The notes: a model not told the origin generated them from the sequence alone. 64,000 nucleotides of DNA from Corynebacterium sp. (GCA_030531005.1 JAUMTW010000003.1:1-64000), one strand, 5' to 3'. Counted from the first letter of the stretch, positions 28,036 to 37,606 are shown. Numbers and translations are program-made.

Positions 28036-28063
28036 TTGCCGCAGAAACCTTCCGGCCTATACT
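28036..28063 (+). promoter_or_regulatory. promoter of a leaderless gene
   Basis: TTGCCG (28036-28041), 16-base spacer, TATACT (28058-28063), then 8 bases to the ATG at 28072. The transcript should begin at or within two bases of the start codon. Confidence 0.65.
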
Positions 28064-28071
28064 TGGGTGCT

Positions 28072-28479
28072 ATGCAATTGCAGTGGCATGGAAAAGAACT
28101 CATCGATACCAGCGCACAAAGTACGAGCTCGACCTCTCAACGCGTAGTAGCCCGGATGACAAATAACAGTCTGGAATATGCCGGCCACAACTATGAGCTA
28201 AACATCCAGCGCATTCCGCGGCTGCGCGTATACAGCAGTCTTGGTGCTGCTGCCACTGGCTTTAGTACGACCCAAGTAGAAATCCAGGCAGCAGGAACCT
28301 ATTATCAAGCCACCAAGCGCGGACACCGCCGAGCACTGCTGGCCGCGGGTGTTGCCTGCGGACAGATTGACCTCCGCACAAAGCAAGGGCAGTTCCCGGA
28401 TTCTATGCCAGAAACTGCCCAAGTATGGGTGATGGTGGTCTGCTACATCGTGGATTTCAATCTTCAGCTGCGCTACTAA
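28072..28479 (+). CDS. hypothetical protein
   Basis: A 135-residue protein (MQLQWHGKELIDTS...). The start is chosen because a good promoter ends 8 bases before this ATG and no ribosome site is present, which fits a leaderless transcript; the longer frame from 27991 would run through that promoter and the preceding terminator. The protein is beta-rich with basic patches and no signal peptide. No family recognised. It is convergent with the TPM-domain gene. Confidence 0.65.
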   Translation: MQLQWHGKELIDTSAQSTSSTSQRVVARMTNNSLEYAGHNYELNIQRIPRLRVYSSLGAAATGFSTTQVEIQAAGTYYQATKRGHRRALLAAGVACGQIDLRTKQGQFPDSMPETAQVWVMVVCYIVDFNLQLRY

Positions 28480-28539
28480 CACCGTGCGAGTGAGAACTCA
28501 CAGCTAGTAATCGAGCAAGAGCCGGCCATGCCTAGGGGA

Positions 28540-30681
28540 TTAGAAACTCCCACCGCGGCCGCCACCAATACCGCCGCCAAAGCTGCCACCGCGGCCGCCA
28601 CCTGGGCCACCGAAACTACCACCGAAGCCACCACCGTAACCGCCACCGCCAAAGCCACGATTGCGTGAACGACTGCCACTGAGGATCTCATTGGCAAGCA
28701 TGCCAGCAATAAAGGCTCCACCCGTACCACCGGAATTACGCTGCTGGCGCTGATAATTATCAACATCGCGCTGTGCTGCCTGCAAGGCGGCCTGCCCTAG
28801 GCTTGCCGCGTGGGATGCTGCAGCAATAGCGGTGCGAATATCACTGGCTCGATTGCTCGCAGCATGTTCGAGTTGCTGCTGAGCATCACGAAGCAAGGCA
28901 CGTGCGCGGGAACCAATAACCTGCCCGCGAGTGGTGATGAAGTCTGCAGCAGTACCGACGATCTGCTGAGCAGCCTGATATTGCTGCTGGTAGACGCGAT
29001 CATTGCGATCGAACTCCATTGCAGAACCTTGGGCAACATCGAGCTGAATATCCAAAGCGCTATCGGCCGCAGTGAGATCAGTCCATGCGCGAACCGGATC
29101 AGACTCTTGTAAGTTGCGGGCCTGGGCTAAGGCCTGGCGAGCACCAACGACCGCGGCATCGAATTGTTGCCAATCCACCTGTGGTAAGTGCGCATTGCGG
29201 TTGCGCACGTTGGTAGCAGCAGTAATCTCTTCTTGGACCTCTTCCATTAGTGGCGCCAACCCAGATTGGGCGGCCTGGATATTTTCTTGCGCATGCTCAA
29301 TAGCAAGCAGGAGGTCATCGGCATGTTGGAAGCCTTGGGTTGCAGCCTGGATTGCATCAACGAGGCCGTGTTGTTGGCCAAGTGGCTGTTGGCTTAAGGT
29401 TTGTGCTTCAGAGAGCGATTTCTCTGCCTTTTCCATGCTGGCCTGGGCAAGCGCAATATTGTCGCGCACGCTAGTCAACATATTCGGTGCGTATTGCTGT
29501 TCTAATGCTGCAAGCTGAGCTTCGGCCTGCGGGATGCGGGCATGTAATTCCACGCTGCGCTGGACTGCCTGGGTGATCTTTTCCGGAGCTTGCGCTGTCA
29601 TTTCTTGGAGTCGCTGAAACTCGCTTGCCTGCTGGGCTAGAGCCTCATCGGCAGCGCGGCATTGGCTAATGATGTCTTGCAATAAGCTACGGCGCTCTAA
29701 TTCGGTCTGTGCCTGGCCACGCAATAATTGCTGCTGGTAGCCAAAAGCGCGTTGCAAGGTCGCCTGGGAATGATCCAAAGACTGCCGGAACGCGCGGGTG
29801 CGCTCGGCGCCAAATTCCATCTCCAACTGCAGTAGTTGGGCTTCACCATGGCGGATGGATTCATCAGTGCTGACGAGCTCTTCATTCGCCAGGTTCTCTA
29901 AGACTGGGATGCTTAGCTGCTTGAGGGCTTGTGACTCACTCGCAGGTAGGTTGCGACCATAGTCGAGAGTTTGCTCTTCCTTCTTTTGCTGGCTGCGACG
30001 GTTGCTATACCAAATACCAATGCCGGCACCACCGACTGCCAGGGCACCAAGCCCTAACCACAGCATGCCTGCCCCGGAGTTGGTGTCTTCGCTATTAGCA
30101 GTGCCGGTGCTCGCGCTTGCGGCAGTGGAATTTTCTGCGGCATCGATCGCTGCTTGTGCCCCGCCGTACCAATCATTATTGCTTAAGGCGGCTAGGGCAT
30201 TGTCGAAGACCTTAACGAGAGTGTCATCTGACCACAGACTGCCACCGTTGACACCAATCTCGCGGTTGTCATCAAAGGAGACTGCTAGTACTAAGGCTTT
30301 TTCGGGGTCAATACTCATTACTGCCTGAGTGGCCCACACTTCTGGGGTGATGCCATCAAAAGAGGTCACATAAATAATGTGAATGGTGCGCGTATCGTTG
30401 GCCTCGAAATCAGCGATGCCTTCTTCGAGTTGCTCGATCTCGGCATCGGTAAGCATATTCGCGTTATCGGTCACCGGAGCCGAGAAATCCTCGCTCGGCG
30501 ATTCCGCCAGGATCTGCACCTGCTCGGTAGCAGCCTGGATCGTGGTGTTGGTGGTGTCCGCACCAGCGGCGGCAAAGGCAGTTGTGGGGGCAATGCTGGA
30601 GGCAATGCTCAAGAAGGCCACTGGGGCAAGAAGTGTATAAGAAGCAAAACGCCGGGAGCGGGAGCGGTTTCGTGCAAGCAT
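28540..30681 (-). CDS. TPM-domain membrane protein with glycine-rich tail
   Basis: A 713-residue protein. It has a signal peptide (basic MLARNRSRSRR, hydrophobic core, cleavage near AFAAAG), an extracytoplasmic TPM domain at about 70-185 (DNANMLTDAEIEQLEEGI, ALVLAVSFDDNREIGVNGG), one membrane span near 215-235, then a long cytoplasmic coiled coil (about 240-670) and a Gly/Phe/Arg-rich tail of roughly 45 residues with SFGGG-type repeats. TPM proteins act in membrane or photosystem protein repair in other groups; its job in corynebacteria is not known. The ATG at 30681 is preferred to a TTG at 30726. Confidence 0.85.
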   Translation of the reverse strand: MLARNRSRSRRFASYTLLAPVAFLSIASSIAPTTAFAAAGADTTNTTIQAATEQVQILAESPSEDFSAPVTDNANMLTDAEIEQLEEGIADFEANDTRTIHIIYVTSFDGITPEVWATQAVMSIDPEKALVLAVSFDDNREIGVNGGSLWSDDTLVKVFDNALAALSNNDWYGGAQAAIDAAENSTAASASTGTANSEDTNSGAGMLWLGLGALAVGGAGIGIWYSNRRSQQKKEEQTLDYGRNLPASESQALKQLSIPVLENLANEELVSTDESIRHGEAQLLQLEMEFGAERTRAFRQSLDHSQATLQRAFGYQQQLLRGQAQTELERRSLLQDIISQCRAADEALAQQASEFQRLQEMTAQAPEKITQAVQRSVELHARIPQAEAQLAALEQQYAPNMLTSVRDNIALAQASMEKAEKSLSEAQTLSQQPLGQQHGLVDAIQAATQGFQHADDLLLAIEHAQENIQAAQSGLAPLMEEVQEEITAATNVRNRNAHLPQVDWQQFDAAVVGARQALAQARNLQESDPVRAWTDLTAADSALDIQLDVAQGSAMEFDRNDRVYQQQYQAAQQIVGTAADFITTRGQVIGSRARALLRDAQQQLEHAASNRASDIRTAIAAASHAASLGQAALQAAQRDVDNYQRQQRNSGGTGGAFIAGMLANEILSGSRSRNRGFGGGGYGGGFGGSFGGPGGGRGGSFGGGIGGGRGGSF

Positions 30682-30735
30682 AGCTAATATCTTAATCACA
30701 AGGCGCGTATCATTGGCCTTTCCCAAGGAGGAAAT

Positions 30736-31473
30736 ATGAGACTATTGCGTACCGGGGCGCTCAGCATTGCATGCACCATGGCCGCACTTCCAATGAGTTT
30801 GCTGGTGTATCCGCTTTTTCGTCCCAAGGCAACCAGTGGAAAATACCGCTCCATTGTGATCCTTGGCACCGCTCAATATGATGGCGTGCCTTCACGTCCT
30901 TTTGCTGCCCGGCTGCAATGGGCTGTGGAATTATGGCAACGCAATCAGCGCCTCGATGTGGTGTGCGTGGGCGGTAAGCTTCCGGGTGATCGCTATAGTG
31001 AAGCCGCGGTTGCCCGACTGTACTGCCTGCGTAATCGGGTCGATCCGTTAGCATTAATTGCCGTGCCTGAAGGCAATGACACCGCCAGTTCCTTAGAAGC
31101 CGCCTTTGAGCAGATCCCGCAGCCAGCAATTTTAGTCACCGATCCCTTACACGCCCTGCGCACAAAACTGTGGGCACAGCGCATAGGGATCCAGGCCCGT
31201 GTATCAGCGACTCCGTATAACCCGAACCGCTTCCCACGTCAGAATTGGTGGAAGGCCTTACTCCATGAATGCGGTGGGGTTGTGGTTTGGCTCATTGGGG
31301 TGTGCGACTCTGAGCGTGCACAGCATTTGGAGTATCGCCTGCGAAGTCTGGATTCGCGCTTTTCAAAACGGCGTCGCCACCGCTTTGAACAGATTTGGCA
31401 GCACAAGCCAGTGGATGACGCAGCCGATCACCTCAGCACTGACGGCACGGCGAGTGCCGAAGGCATGAGCTAA
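30736..31473 (+). CDS. YdcF/DUF218-family protein
   Basis: A 245-residue protein with an N-terminal hydrophobic anchor (residues about 5-28) and a DUF218 (YdcF/SanA) domain: IVILGTAQYDG, FAARLQWAVELW, VCVGGKLPGDRYSEA and the VPEGNDTASSLEA segment. DUF218 proteins are poorly characterised; some affect envelope integrity. The start has a strong ribosome site (CAAGGAGG, about 7 bases upstream). It is divergent from the TPM gene with only 54 bases between starts. Confidence 0.85.
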   Translation: MRLLRTGALSIACTMAALPMSLLVYPLFRPKATSGKYRSIVILGTAQYDGVPSRPFAARLQWAVELWQRNQRLDVVCVGGKLPGDRYSEAAVARLYCLRNRVDPLALIAVPEGNDTASSLEAAFEQIPQPAILVTDPLHALRTKLWAQRIGIQARVSATPYNPNRFPRQNWWKALLHECGGVVVWLIGVCDSERAQHLEYRLRSLDSRFSKRRRHRFEQIWQHKPVDDAADHLSTDGTASAEGMS

Positions 31474-31593
31474 CGATCGCAAAGGATACTGCCATATCGC
31501 CAAATACTATCGTACAGCTGTGCAGCGCAGCCGCGCCCTTACAGTATTGGTAAGGCTGTAGGATGAAAGAACAGAGAGAAAGCAGGGCCAAGG

Positions 31594-32886
31594 ATGTATC
31601 CCTATAGCGGTGCTGATACCGCGCGGCGCTTTGCCGAAGATGCGAAAGGCAGCGCATTGAGCAGTGATGCCGAACATCGTGATGCCTTCGCCCGTGATCG
31701 TGCCCGCGTACTGCATAGCGCAGCCTTGCGCCGCCTAGCCGATAAAACCCAAGTTGTAGGCCCACGTGAAGGTGATAATCCACGTACTCGCTTGACCCAC
31801 TCCTTGGAGGTTGCCCAGATTGCCCGTGGCATCGGCAGCGGTTTAGGTCTACACCCAGATCTCTGTGAGATGGCGGGGCTCACTCACGATATAGGACACC
31901 CACCTTTTGGGCACAATGGGGAAACAGCACTGAATATGCTCGCTGATGAATGCGGTGGCTTTGAAGGTAATGCTCAAACCCTGCGGATTCTGACTCGTTT
32001 GGAGCCAAAGGTTTTCGATATCACCGGGGAGGAGTCTTTTGGGCTCAACCTCACGAGGGCCTCGTTAGATGCAGCACTCAAATATCCGCGCTTAGCGCAG
32101 AATCCAGATGGCAGCAAGAATCGGAAATATAGTTGCTATGACGAAGATGCGGAGATCTTGAAGTGGATTCGCCCAGCTGGCATCACGGGGGTAGCAATGG
32201 AAGCCCAGGTTATGGACTTTTCTGACGACATTGCCTATTCCGTGCATGATGTCGAAGACGGCATCGCCTCCGGGCGTATTAGCTTAAAGGTTCTTGGTGA
32301 TCTCGTGGAGTTATCGGAATTAGCAGATAAAGGGGTGCGTGCCTTTGGCGGCAATGCCAAAGATCTCATTGAGGCTGCTGCTCGATTACGCGAACTTCCG
32401 GTGATAGCTGCCGTGGAGAACTTCGCGGGAACCTTTAGCGATCTCGTCGCTTTAAAACGGATGACCTCGGAACTCGTTGGGCGCTATGTAGGTGCCATTT
32501 TGGCTGCGACTTTAGACACACCGGACAGTGAACAGCCGAATAGTGGAGAAGCCATATTTGGACGCCACCATGGCAAGCTCGTGGTGCCACCGGAAGTTCT
32601 GGCCGAGGTGACCTTATTAAAAAGTATTGCGGTGCTCTATGTGATGGATGAACAGTCTCACCTACGTCAACAACAGTTGCAACACGACCGTATCTTTCGA
32701 GTGTATGAATACTTTGCAGCAAGCCCCGCAGAGAGCATGGATCCGGCATTCCAGTGGTGGTGGCGTCAATCCGATGATGTCGCTGGACGCCAACGCGCGA
32801 TTATTGACCAGATTGCATCACTAACCGAATCGCGCTTAGAGAGAATTGATAAGCAAGCCAGTGAGTTTAGTTTCTTCCTGGCGTAA
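31594..32886 (+). CDS. dgt: deoxyguanosinetriphosphate triphosphohydrolase-like protein
   Basis: A 430-residue HD-domain enzyme hydrolysing dNTPs to nucleosides and triphosphate. The metal-binding HD signature is seen in LTHSLEVAQIARGIG and GLTHDIGHPPFGHNGE, followed by the catalytic helix DFSDDIAYSVHDVEDG. It matches the Dgt type 2 family conserved near dnaG in corynebacteria. The ATG at 31594 has only a close AAGGA upstream. It is convergent with the secreted RNase gene. Confidence 0.93.
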   Translation: MYPYSGADTARRFAEDAKGSALSSDAEHRDAFARDRARVLHSAALRRLADKTQVVGPREGDNPRTRLTHSLEVAQIARGIGSGLGLHPDLCEMAGLTHDIGHPPFGHNGETALNMLADECGGFEGNAQTLRILTRLEPKVFDITGEESFGLNLTRASLDAALKYPRLAQNPDGSKNRKYSCYDEDAEILKWIRPAGITGVAMEAQVMDFSDDIAYSVHDVEDGIASGRISLKVLGDLVELSELADKGVRAFGGNAKDLIEAAARLRELPVIAAVENFAGTFSDLVALKRMTSELVGRYVGAILAATLDTPDSEQPNSGEAIFGRHHGKLVVPPEVLAEVTLLKSIAVLYVMDEQSHLRQQQLQHDRIFRVYEYFAASPAESMDPAFQWWWRQSDDVAGRQRAIIDQIASLTESRLERIDKQASEFSFFLA

Positions 32887-32957
32887 ACACGAGCGACAGC
32901 AAAGGAATGGGGTAGGTTGAGGGGAAACTCGTTTGGGCCGCGGATTCGAGCCTGCAT

Positions 32958-33446
32958 TTATTTGGAATCGACCGAATCGAGCAAGGCGCTTTCTGGGATA
33001 GTGCAAAAACTCTTATAGTGGTCATCGGTGTAGTACCACGTATCCGGATCATCCGCGTCGGCACCACCGGTGATAATACGGCGGGCACCGCGGTGATTCA
33101 GCCCTGGAGTATCTACGGTGTACTCCCGATAATATTGGGAATCCGCATCTGGCAAAATCCCCTCATAGTTACCAAAGTGAGTGCCATCATTGGCCGGGTA
33201 TTCGAATGGGCCATTGTTTGCAATATCGTTCATAACTTCAAATGCTTCATCAGGCAGGGTACTAGCATCGCAATTAGCTAGGCCTGAATCAGAACTCGCA
33301 GTAGCAGTACTCGCAGTGCTGCTTGTGCTGGAATCTCCGTCATCACCTGTGACAAGAATGCCAGTAATGCCGGCGATGAAAGCGACAATTGCTGCACCGG
33401 TGGTGTACCAAGGATGCTTACGCAAGGCAGAAAGACCAGAACTCAT
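32958..33446 (-). CDS. secreted guanyl-specific ribonuclease (RNase Sa/T1 family)
   Basis: A 162-residue protein with an N-terminal hydrophobic export segment (residues 15-33), a Ser/Thr linker, and an RNase N1/T1-type domain. The catalytic residues by alignment to RNase Sa are Glu108 (YYREYTV), Arg119 and Arg122 (NHRGARRII) and His143 (DDHYKSF); Cys59 and Cys148 should form the disulfide. It would cleave RNA after guanosine outside the membrane. The start at 33446 has TAGGGA just upstream. No barstar-like inhibitor gene is nearby. Confidence 0.9.
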   Translation of the reverse strand: MSSGLSALRKHPWYTTGAAIVAFIAGITGILVTGDDGDSSTSSTASTATASSDSGLANCDASTLPDEAFEVMNDIANNGPFEYPANDGTHFGNYEGILPDADSQYYREYTVDTPGLNHRGARRIITGGADADDPDTWYYTDDHYKSFCTIPESALLDSVDSK

Positions 33447-33541
33447 ATCCCTATTGTGGCACCGCTTGAAGAAGAATCTGTTAAAATGCAGGTCAGGGTA
33501 CGTCTGCAAAAGGTTTACGGAGTGCGCTATTCTAGATAGTT

Positions 33542-35419
33542 ATGTGTGGCATTGTTGGTTATGTAAGAAATTCGGAAACGCAGCGCGACTACTACGCCTT
33601 GGATGTAGTACTCGAAGGGCTGCGCCGCTTAGAATATCGAGGCTATGATTCTGCGGGCGTTGCAGTTATTAGTCCTGAGGCAACCGAAATTTCCTACCGG
33701 AAAAAAGCCGGCAAAGTAGCAGCGCTGGAAGCTGAAATTGAAGCTAACCCGCTGCCAGCGGCAACCATCGGCATTGGACACACGCGCTGGGCATCGCACG
33801 GTGGTCCAAGTGATGTCAACGCCCACCCCCAGGTTGTAAGCCAGGGCAGTTTAGCGGTGGTGCACAATGGCATCATTGAAAACTTTGCAGAACTCAAGAA
33901 TGAGCTGACCGCCCAAGGCTACAACTTCGTATCTGAGACCGATACGGAAGTGGCCGCTACGTTGCTTGGCCACATTTTTGAGACCACGGCGAATAAGGAT
34001 CTCACCGTGGCGATGCAGCAAACCTGCCAGCGCCTAGAGGGTGCCTTTACCTTGCTTGCCATTGAGGCAGCTCAGCCAGATCGTATTGTGGCAGCTCGTT
34101 TGAATTCCCCATTGGTTGTGGGAGTAGGCACCGATGAGATGTTCTTAGGCTCGGACGTCAGCGGCTTCATCGATTACACCCGTGATGCCGTCGAGATGGA
34201 AAACTACCAAATTGTGACCATCACCGCTTCTGGTTATGAAATCACCGACTTTGACGGCACACCACAAGAAGGCAAGGCCTTCCGGGTGGAGTGGGATGTA
34301 AAGGCAGCAGAAAAAGGTGGCTTCGCTTCTTTTATGGAGAAGGAAATCCACGACCAGCCAGCCGCTATTCGTGATACCTTGATGGGTCGGTTTGATGAGC
34401 AAGGCAACCTCACCCTAGATGAGGTACACATTGATCCTGCAATCTTGCGCAGCATCGATAAGATCATCGTGATTGCCTGTGGTACCGCAGCCTATGCAGG
34501 TCATGTGGCTCGGTATGCTATTGAGCACTGGTGCCGTATCCCTACCGAGGTGGAATTGGCGCATGAGTTCCGTTACCGCGATCCAATCGTGAATGAGAAG
34601 ACCCTGATTGTGGCGCTGTCGCAGTCTGGTGAAACTATGGATACCTTAATGGCAGTGCGTCATGCTCGTGAGCAGGGAGCAAAGGTCATTGCCATCTGCA
34701 ATACTCATGGTTCTTCTATTCCTCGCGAATCGGACGCTTGCATCTACACCCACGCTGGCCCAGAAATCGCAGTTGCATCCACTAAGGCATTCCTGGCACA
34801 AATCACGGCAACCTATCTGCTGGGCCTATATTTGGCGCAGCTGCGTGGCAATATGTTCAGTGATGAAGTTAATGTGATTCTCGATGAACTGCGCGAAATC
34901 CCGGATAAGGTTCAGCGAGTTATCGACCAAGCGGATCAGGTAGAGCAACTTGCCGCACAGCTTCATCATGCAACCTCTGTACTGTTCTTAGGACGCCACG
35001 TAGGCTTCCCAGTAGCCTTGGAAGGTGCTTTGAAGCTAAAGGAAATTGCGTATCTGCACGCCGAGGGATTTGCCGCCGGTGAGCTCAAGCATGGACCAAT
35101 TGCCTTGGTAGAAGAAGGCCAACCAGTCTTTGTCATTGTGCCTTCGCCACGCGGCCGGGATTCTTTGCACGCTAAGGTAGTTTCCAATATCCAGGAAGTA
35201 CGAGCTCGTGGTGCTATCACTTTGGTTATCGCGGAAGAAGGAGATGCTGCCGTGGAACAGTTCGCAAACCACGTGATCCGCATTCCACAGACCCCAACCC
35301 TCATGCAGCCGCTGCTGGCTACCGTGCCATTACAGATCTTTGCTTGTGCGGTTGCAACGAATAAGGGTTATGACGTCGACCAGCCACGAAACCTGGCGAA
35401 GTCTGTGACCGTGGAATAA
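33542..35419 (+). CDS. glmS: glutamine-fructose-6-phosphate aminotransferase (isomerizing)
   Basis: A 625-residue enzyme making glucosamine-6-phosphate, the first step to UDP-GlcNAc and peptidoglycan. Cys2 (MCGIVGYV) is the glutaminase nucleophile once Met is removed; the glutaminase domain spans about 1-240 and two SIS sugar-isomerase domains follow (SQSGETMDTL, ASTKAFLAQ, and the C-terminal DQPRNLAKSVTVE). The ATG has no ribosome site but TATTCT lies 7 bases upstream, so it is probably leaderless. The catabolic nagA is convergent downstream. Confidence 0.97.
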   Translation: MCGIVGYVRNSETQRDYYALDVVLEGLRRLEYRGYDSAGVAVISPEATEISYRKKAGKVAALEAEIEANPLPAATIGIGHTRWASHGGPSDVNAHPQVVSQGSLAVVHNGIIENFAELKNELTAQGYNFVSETDTEVAATLLGHIFETTANKDLTVAMQQTCQRLEGAFTLLAIEAAQPDRIVAARLNSPLVVGVGTDEMFLGSDVSGFIDYTRDAVEMENYQIVTITASGYEITDFDGTPQEGKAFRVEWDVKAAEKGGFASFMEKEIHDQPAAIRDTLMGRFDEQGNLTLDEVHIDPAILRSIDKIIVIACGTAAYAGHVARYAIEHWCRIPTEVELAHEFRYRDPIVNEKTLIVALSQSGETMDTLMAVRHAREQGAKVIAICNTHGSSIPRESDACIYTHAGPEIAVASTKAFLAQITATYLLGLYLAQLRGNMFSDEVNVILDELREIPDKVQRVIDQADQVEQLAAQLHHATSVLFLGRHVGFPVALEGALKLKEIAYLHAEGFAAGELKHGPIALVEEGQPVFVIVPSPRGRDSLHAKVVSNIQEVRARGAITLVIAEEGDAAVEQFANHVIRIPQTPTLMQPLLATVPLQIFACAVATNKGYDVDQPRNLAKSVTVE

Positions 35420-35449
35420 GCGGGCAAAGCCGGCTGCCGCGACCACGAG

Positions 35450-35516
35450 CCGCCACTGCATCACCAAGTGTTGTGTAGATGTCTTGTATAGATACGAGGA
35501 GATGATGCAGTGGCGG
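35450..35516. terminator. long hairpin between glmS and nagA
   Basis: Perfect 14-bp inverted repeat (ccgccactgcatca at 35450-35463 and its complement at 35503-35516) with a 39-nt loop, 30 bases after the glmS stop. It is probably the terminator for the convergent pair, but the large loop and lack of T-run are unusual. Confidence 0.5.
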
Positions 35517-35583
35517 TATTGCATTGCTACGAGCCGAAAAAATCGGAGTGAAAAATTTCCCTATAACCCTCTAGCAAGCGCAG

Positions 35584-36741
35584 CTAGGCGGTTGCTTCGG
35601 GGAAATCTATTCGTCCAGCTGGGCCGATAATCGTGCGTGGCAATAAGCTCGTGGGATCCAAAATGAGAATATCGGCAGGATAGCCTGGGGCGATCTGCCC
35701 AAAACGATCGGCGAGGCCAATGGCGGCAGCCGGATGCGTAGTAGCCGCAGCCACGGCGACTTCCAGGGGCATACCTTCTTCATGGACCGCGCGAGCCACA
35801 GCCCGATCCATAGTGAGTGTCGAACCAGCCAGAGACCCACCTTCTTTAAGGCGAGCCACCCCATTTTCAACGGCAACCGCTAATTCGCCAAGCATATAGT
35901 CCCCATCTGGGTTACAAGCAGCAGCCATGGCATCAGTAACTAAAACTACGCGCTCTGGTGCCTCTAAGAACAAGGAACGCACCACTGCAGGATGCACATG
36001 GATACCATCATTAATGATTTCTAGCCATACTCGTGGATCCCGCAAAGCTGCAATAACAGGGCCTGGGGCGCGGTGATGGATGCCCTGCATACCGTTAAAG
36101 GCGTGGGTGAGGATATCCGCACCGGCAGCAAAGGCAGTATTCGCTTGTTCAAAGGTGGCGCTGGTATGTCCGACTGCCACATGAATGCCTCGCTCCATAA
36201 GCCAAGCGATGGCAGCATCTGCTCCAGCACGTTCGGGAGCCAGAGTTACCTGCCGTACTCGTCCATCAGCAGCATCGATAAGCGTACCGAGCGCATCGAG
36301 TTGCGGATCTCTAAGTAACGTTTCCGGGTGGGCGCCCTTAAAATCTGGGTGCAAAAAAGGTCCTTCGAGATGTAAACCTAACACGCGGGGGTCATCGTCT
36401 ACGAGGGGATTGAGCTCTGCGATGCGCTGGGCCATGGTCGGAACCGAGCCAGTGACTAATGACAGCAGGCTGCGGGTAGTCCCATGCGCGTAGTGTGCAT
36501 CGAGGGATTTGCGAGCAGCGGCACTGCCATCATCATAGGCACCCCCAGCACCACCATGATGATGGATATCAATATAACCAGGTACCACCGGGGCTTGCTG
36601 GGCATCAATCATGGTATCCGCGTGGATAGATTCCGTGGTACAAGCAGTGATGGTGCTATCTTCGAGCAGAATATTCGCCAGGTAAGGGTTCGAGGCACTG
36701 CCATCATAAATGGTGGCATGAGTAATAGCGATGCTAGTCAT
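35584..36741 (-). CDS. nagA: N-acetylglucosamine-6-phosphate deacetylase
   Basis: A 385-residue amidohydrolase converting GlcNAc-6-phosphate to glucosamine-6-phosphate. The metal-binding and catalytic motifs are DIHHHGGAGGAYDDG, the LHLEGPFLHPDFKGAHP loop, VGHTSATF, HAFNGMQGIHH and the catalytic Asp in VTDAMAA. It is intact, although the regulator gene upstream, whose reading frame would have overlapped its start codon (ATGA), is a pseudogene. No nagB is in the window; the product could feed glmS-derived pools. Confidence 0.95.
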   Translation of the reverse strand: MTSIAITHATIYDGSASNPYLANILLEDSTITACTTESIHADTMIDAQQAPVVPGYIDIHHHGGAGGAYDDGSAAARKSLDAHYAHGTTRSLLSLVTGSVPTMAQRIAELNPLVDDDPRVLGLHLEGPFLHPDFKGAHPETLLRDPQLDALGTLIDAADGRVRQVTLAPERAGADAAIAWLMERGIHVAVGHTSATFEQANTAFAAGADILTHAFNGMQGIHHRAPGPVIAALRDPRVWLEIINDGIHVHPAVVRSLFLEAPERVVLVTDAMAAACNPDGDYMLGELAVAVENGVARLKEGGSLAGSTLTMDRAVARAVHEEGMPLEVAVAAATTHPAAAIGLADRFGQIAPGYPADILILDPTSLLPRTIIGPAGRIDFPEATA

Positions 36742-37414
36742 GATTCTCCCGGAGTAGTGATAATAACTTCATAATCTTGGGCATCGAGCGCTTGGCGCAT
36801 ATTGAGAGGAATCCCTGTATCGATGACCACCGTGGGGAATAGCGGCGTCATCTCCCAGACTAGCAAAACTCACCTTCCCAAACTTGGAAGAATCAGTGAC
36901 GATGATGGGTAAAGTTGTGTGATTCACCATAGCTTGGTTGGTACGAGCCTCATACTCGTCAACGGTTCCCGGTCCATTTTCATCAAGGCCGTTCACTCCT
37001 ATGAAGGAAATATCGCACCATAGTTGCTTGAGCATGATCAAACTAGAAGGACTAGTATTTTCTAGAGAGGTCTTATTGAGCTCACCACCGAGCACCGCAG
37101 TCACTTTTAAAACTGTGGAACCACCCGTGAGCCCCTCGGTGGCACCAGGTTGCAGCAAACCCCGGCATGCTTTTGCAATGGCACGTTTTCCTCAATTTTC
37201 CGGGGGGATGATGCGTCATTGCCGCACTTGCGATGCTGGAGGCGTCACTAAGCGTGCGCACAACCTGTCCTACTTTGGCAAGCGAATCTAAATCACGATG
37301 CGCAGGAGCGGGGGAGATATTGAGGGCAATGACAATTTCATTGACAGAAACAGAGTCTTGGGAAGCAACGATTCAGACAATCTCTTTGATCCGCTGACTT
37401 CGAAGCATCTTCAT
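36738..37414 (-). pseudogene. decayed DeoR-family regulator upstream of nagA
   Basis: Three segments in different frames reassemble a DeoR-type sugar regulator. The start (MKMLRSQRIKEIV) is followed by an in-frame TGA at 37375-37373, then the helix-turn-helix (SVSVNEIVIALNISP, RDLDSLAK). The frame changes between about 37240 and 37160; the effector domain then reads LTGGSTVLKVTAVL, FIGVNGLDENG and IIVTDSSKFGKVSFASLGD. A second frame change near 36845-36858 is needed for the last part (TPLFPTVVIDTGIP to the stop), which overlaps the nagA ATG. One nonsense and at least two frameshifts mean it is not functional. It was probably the cognate regulator of nagA. Confidence 0.85.
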
Positions 37415-37606
37415 CCCTCACCCTGGTATTGTGAACATTTTGCCTTATGGGATCCCGCGCTCACATGCCTATGAAAAAGGCCGCAACCTTTGATTACGTG
37501 GCGTTTTATATCCGTGATTGCCTGTTATTAAGCAAGCCTTCATGGGCAGTATCCGCCTGGAATAGCGAGCTGCCGTGGATGCTGTGGGCGTAGTATGATG
37601 ACGATC

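Noticed and set aside
28476..28766. Ala/Val-rich minus-strand frame near the TPM gene
   Set aside because: It is the alternate-frame reading of the glycine-rich codons at the end of the TPM-domain gene.
35420..35583. glmS ribozyme or riboswitch linked to glmS
   Set aside because: The known ribozyme lies upstream of glmS in Firmicutes; nothing like it is upstream here and glmS appears leaderless.
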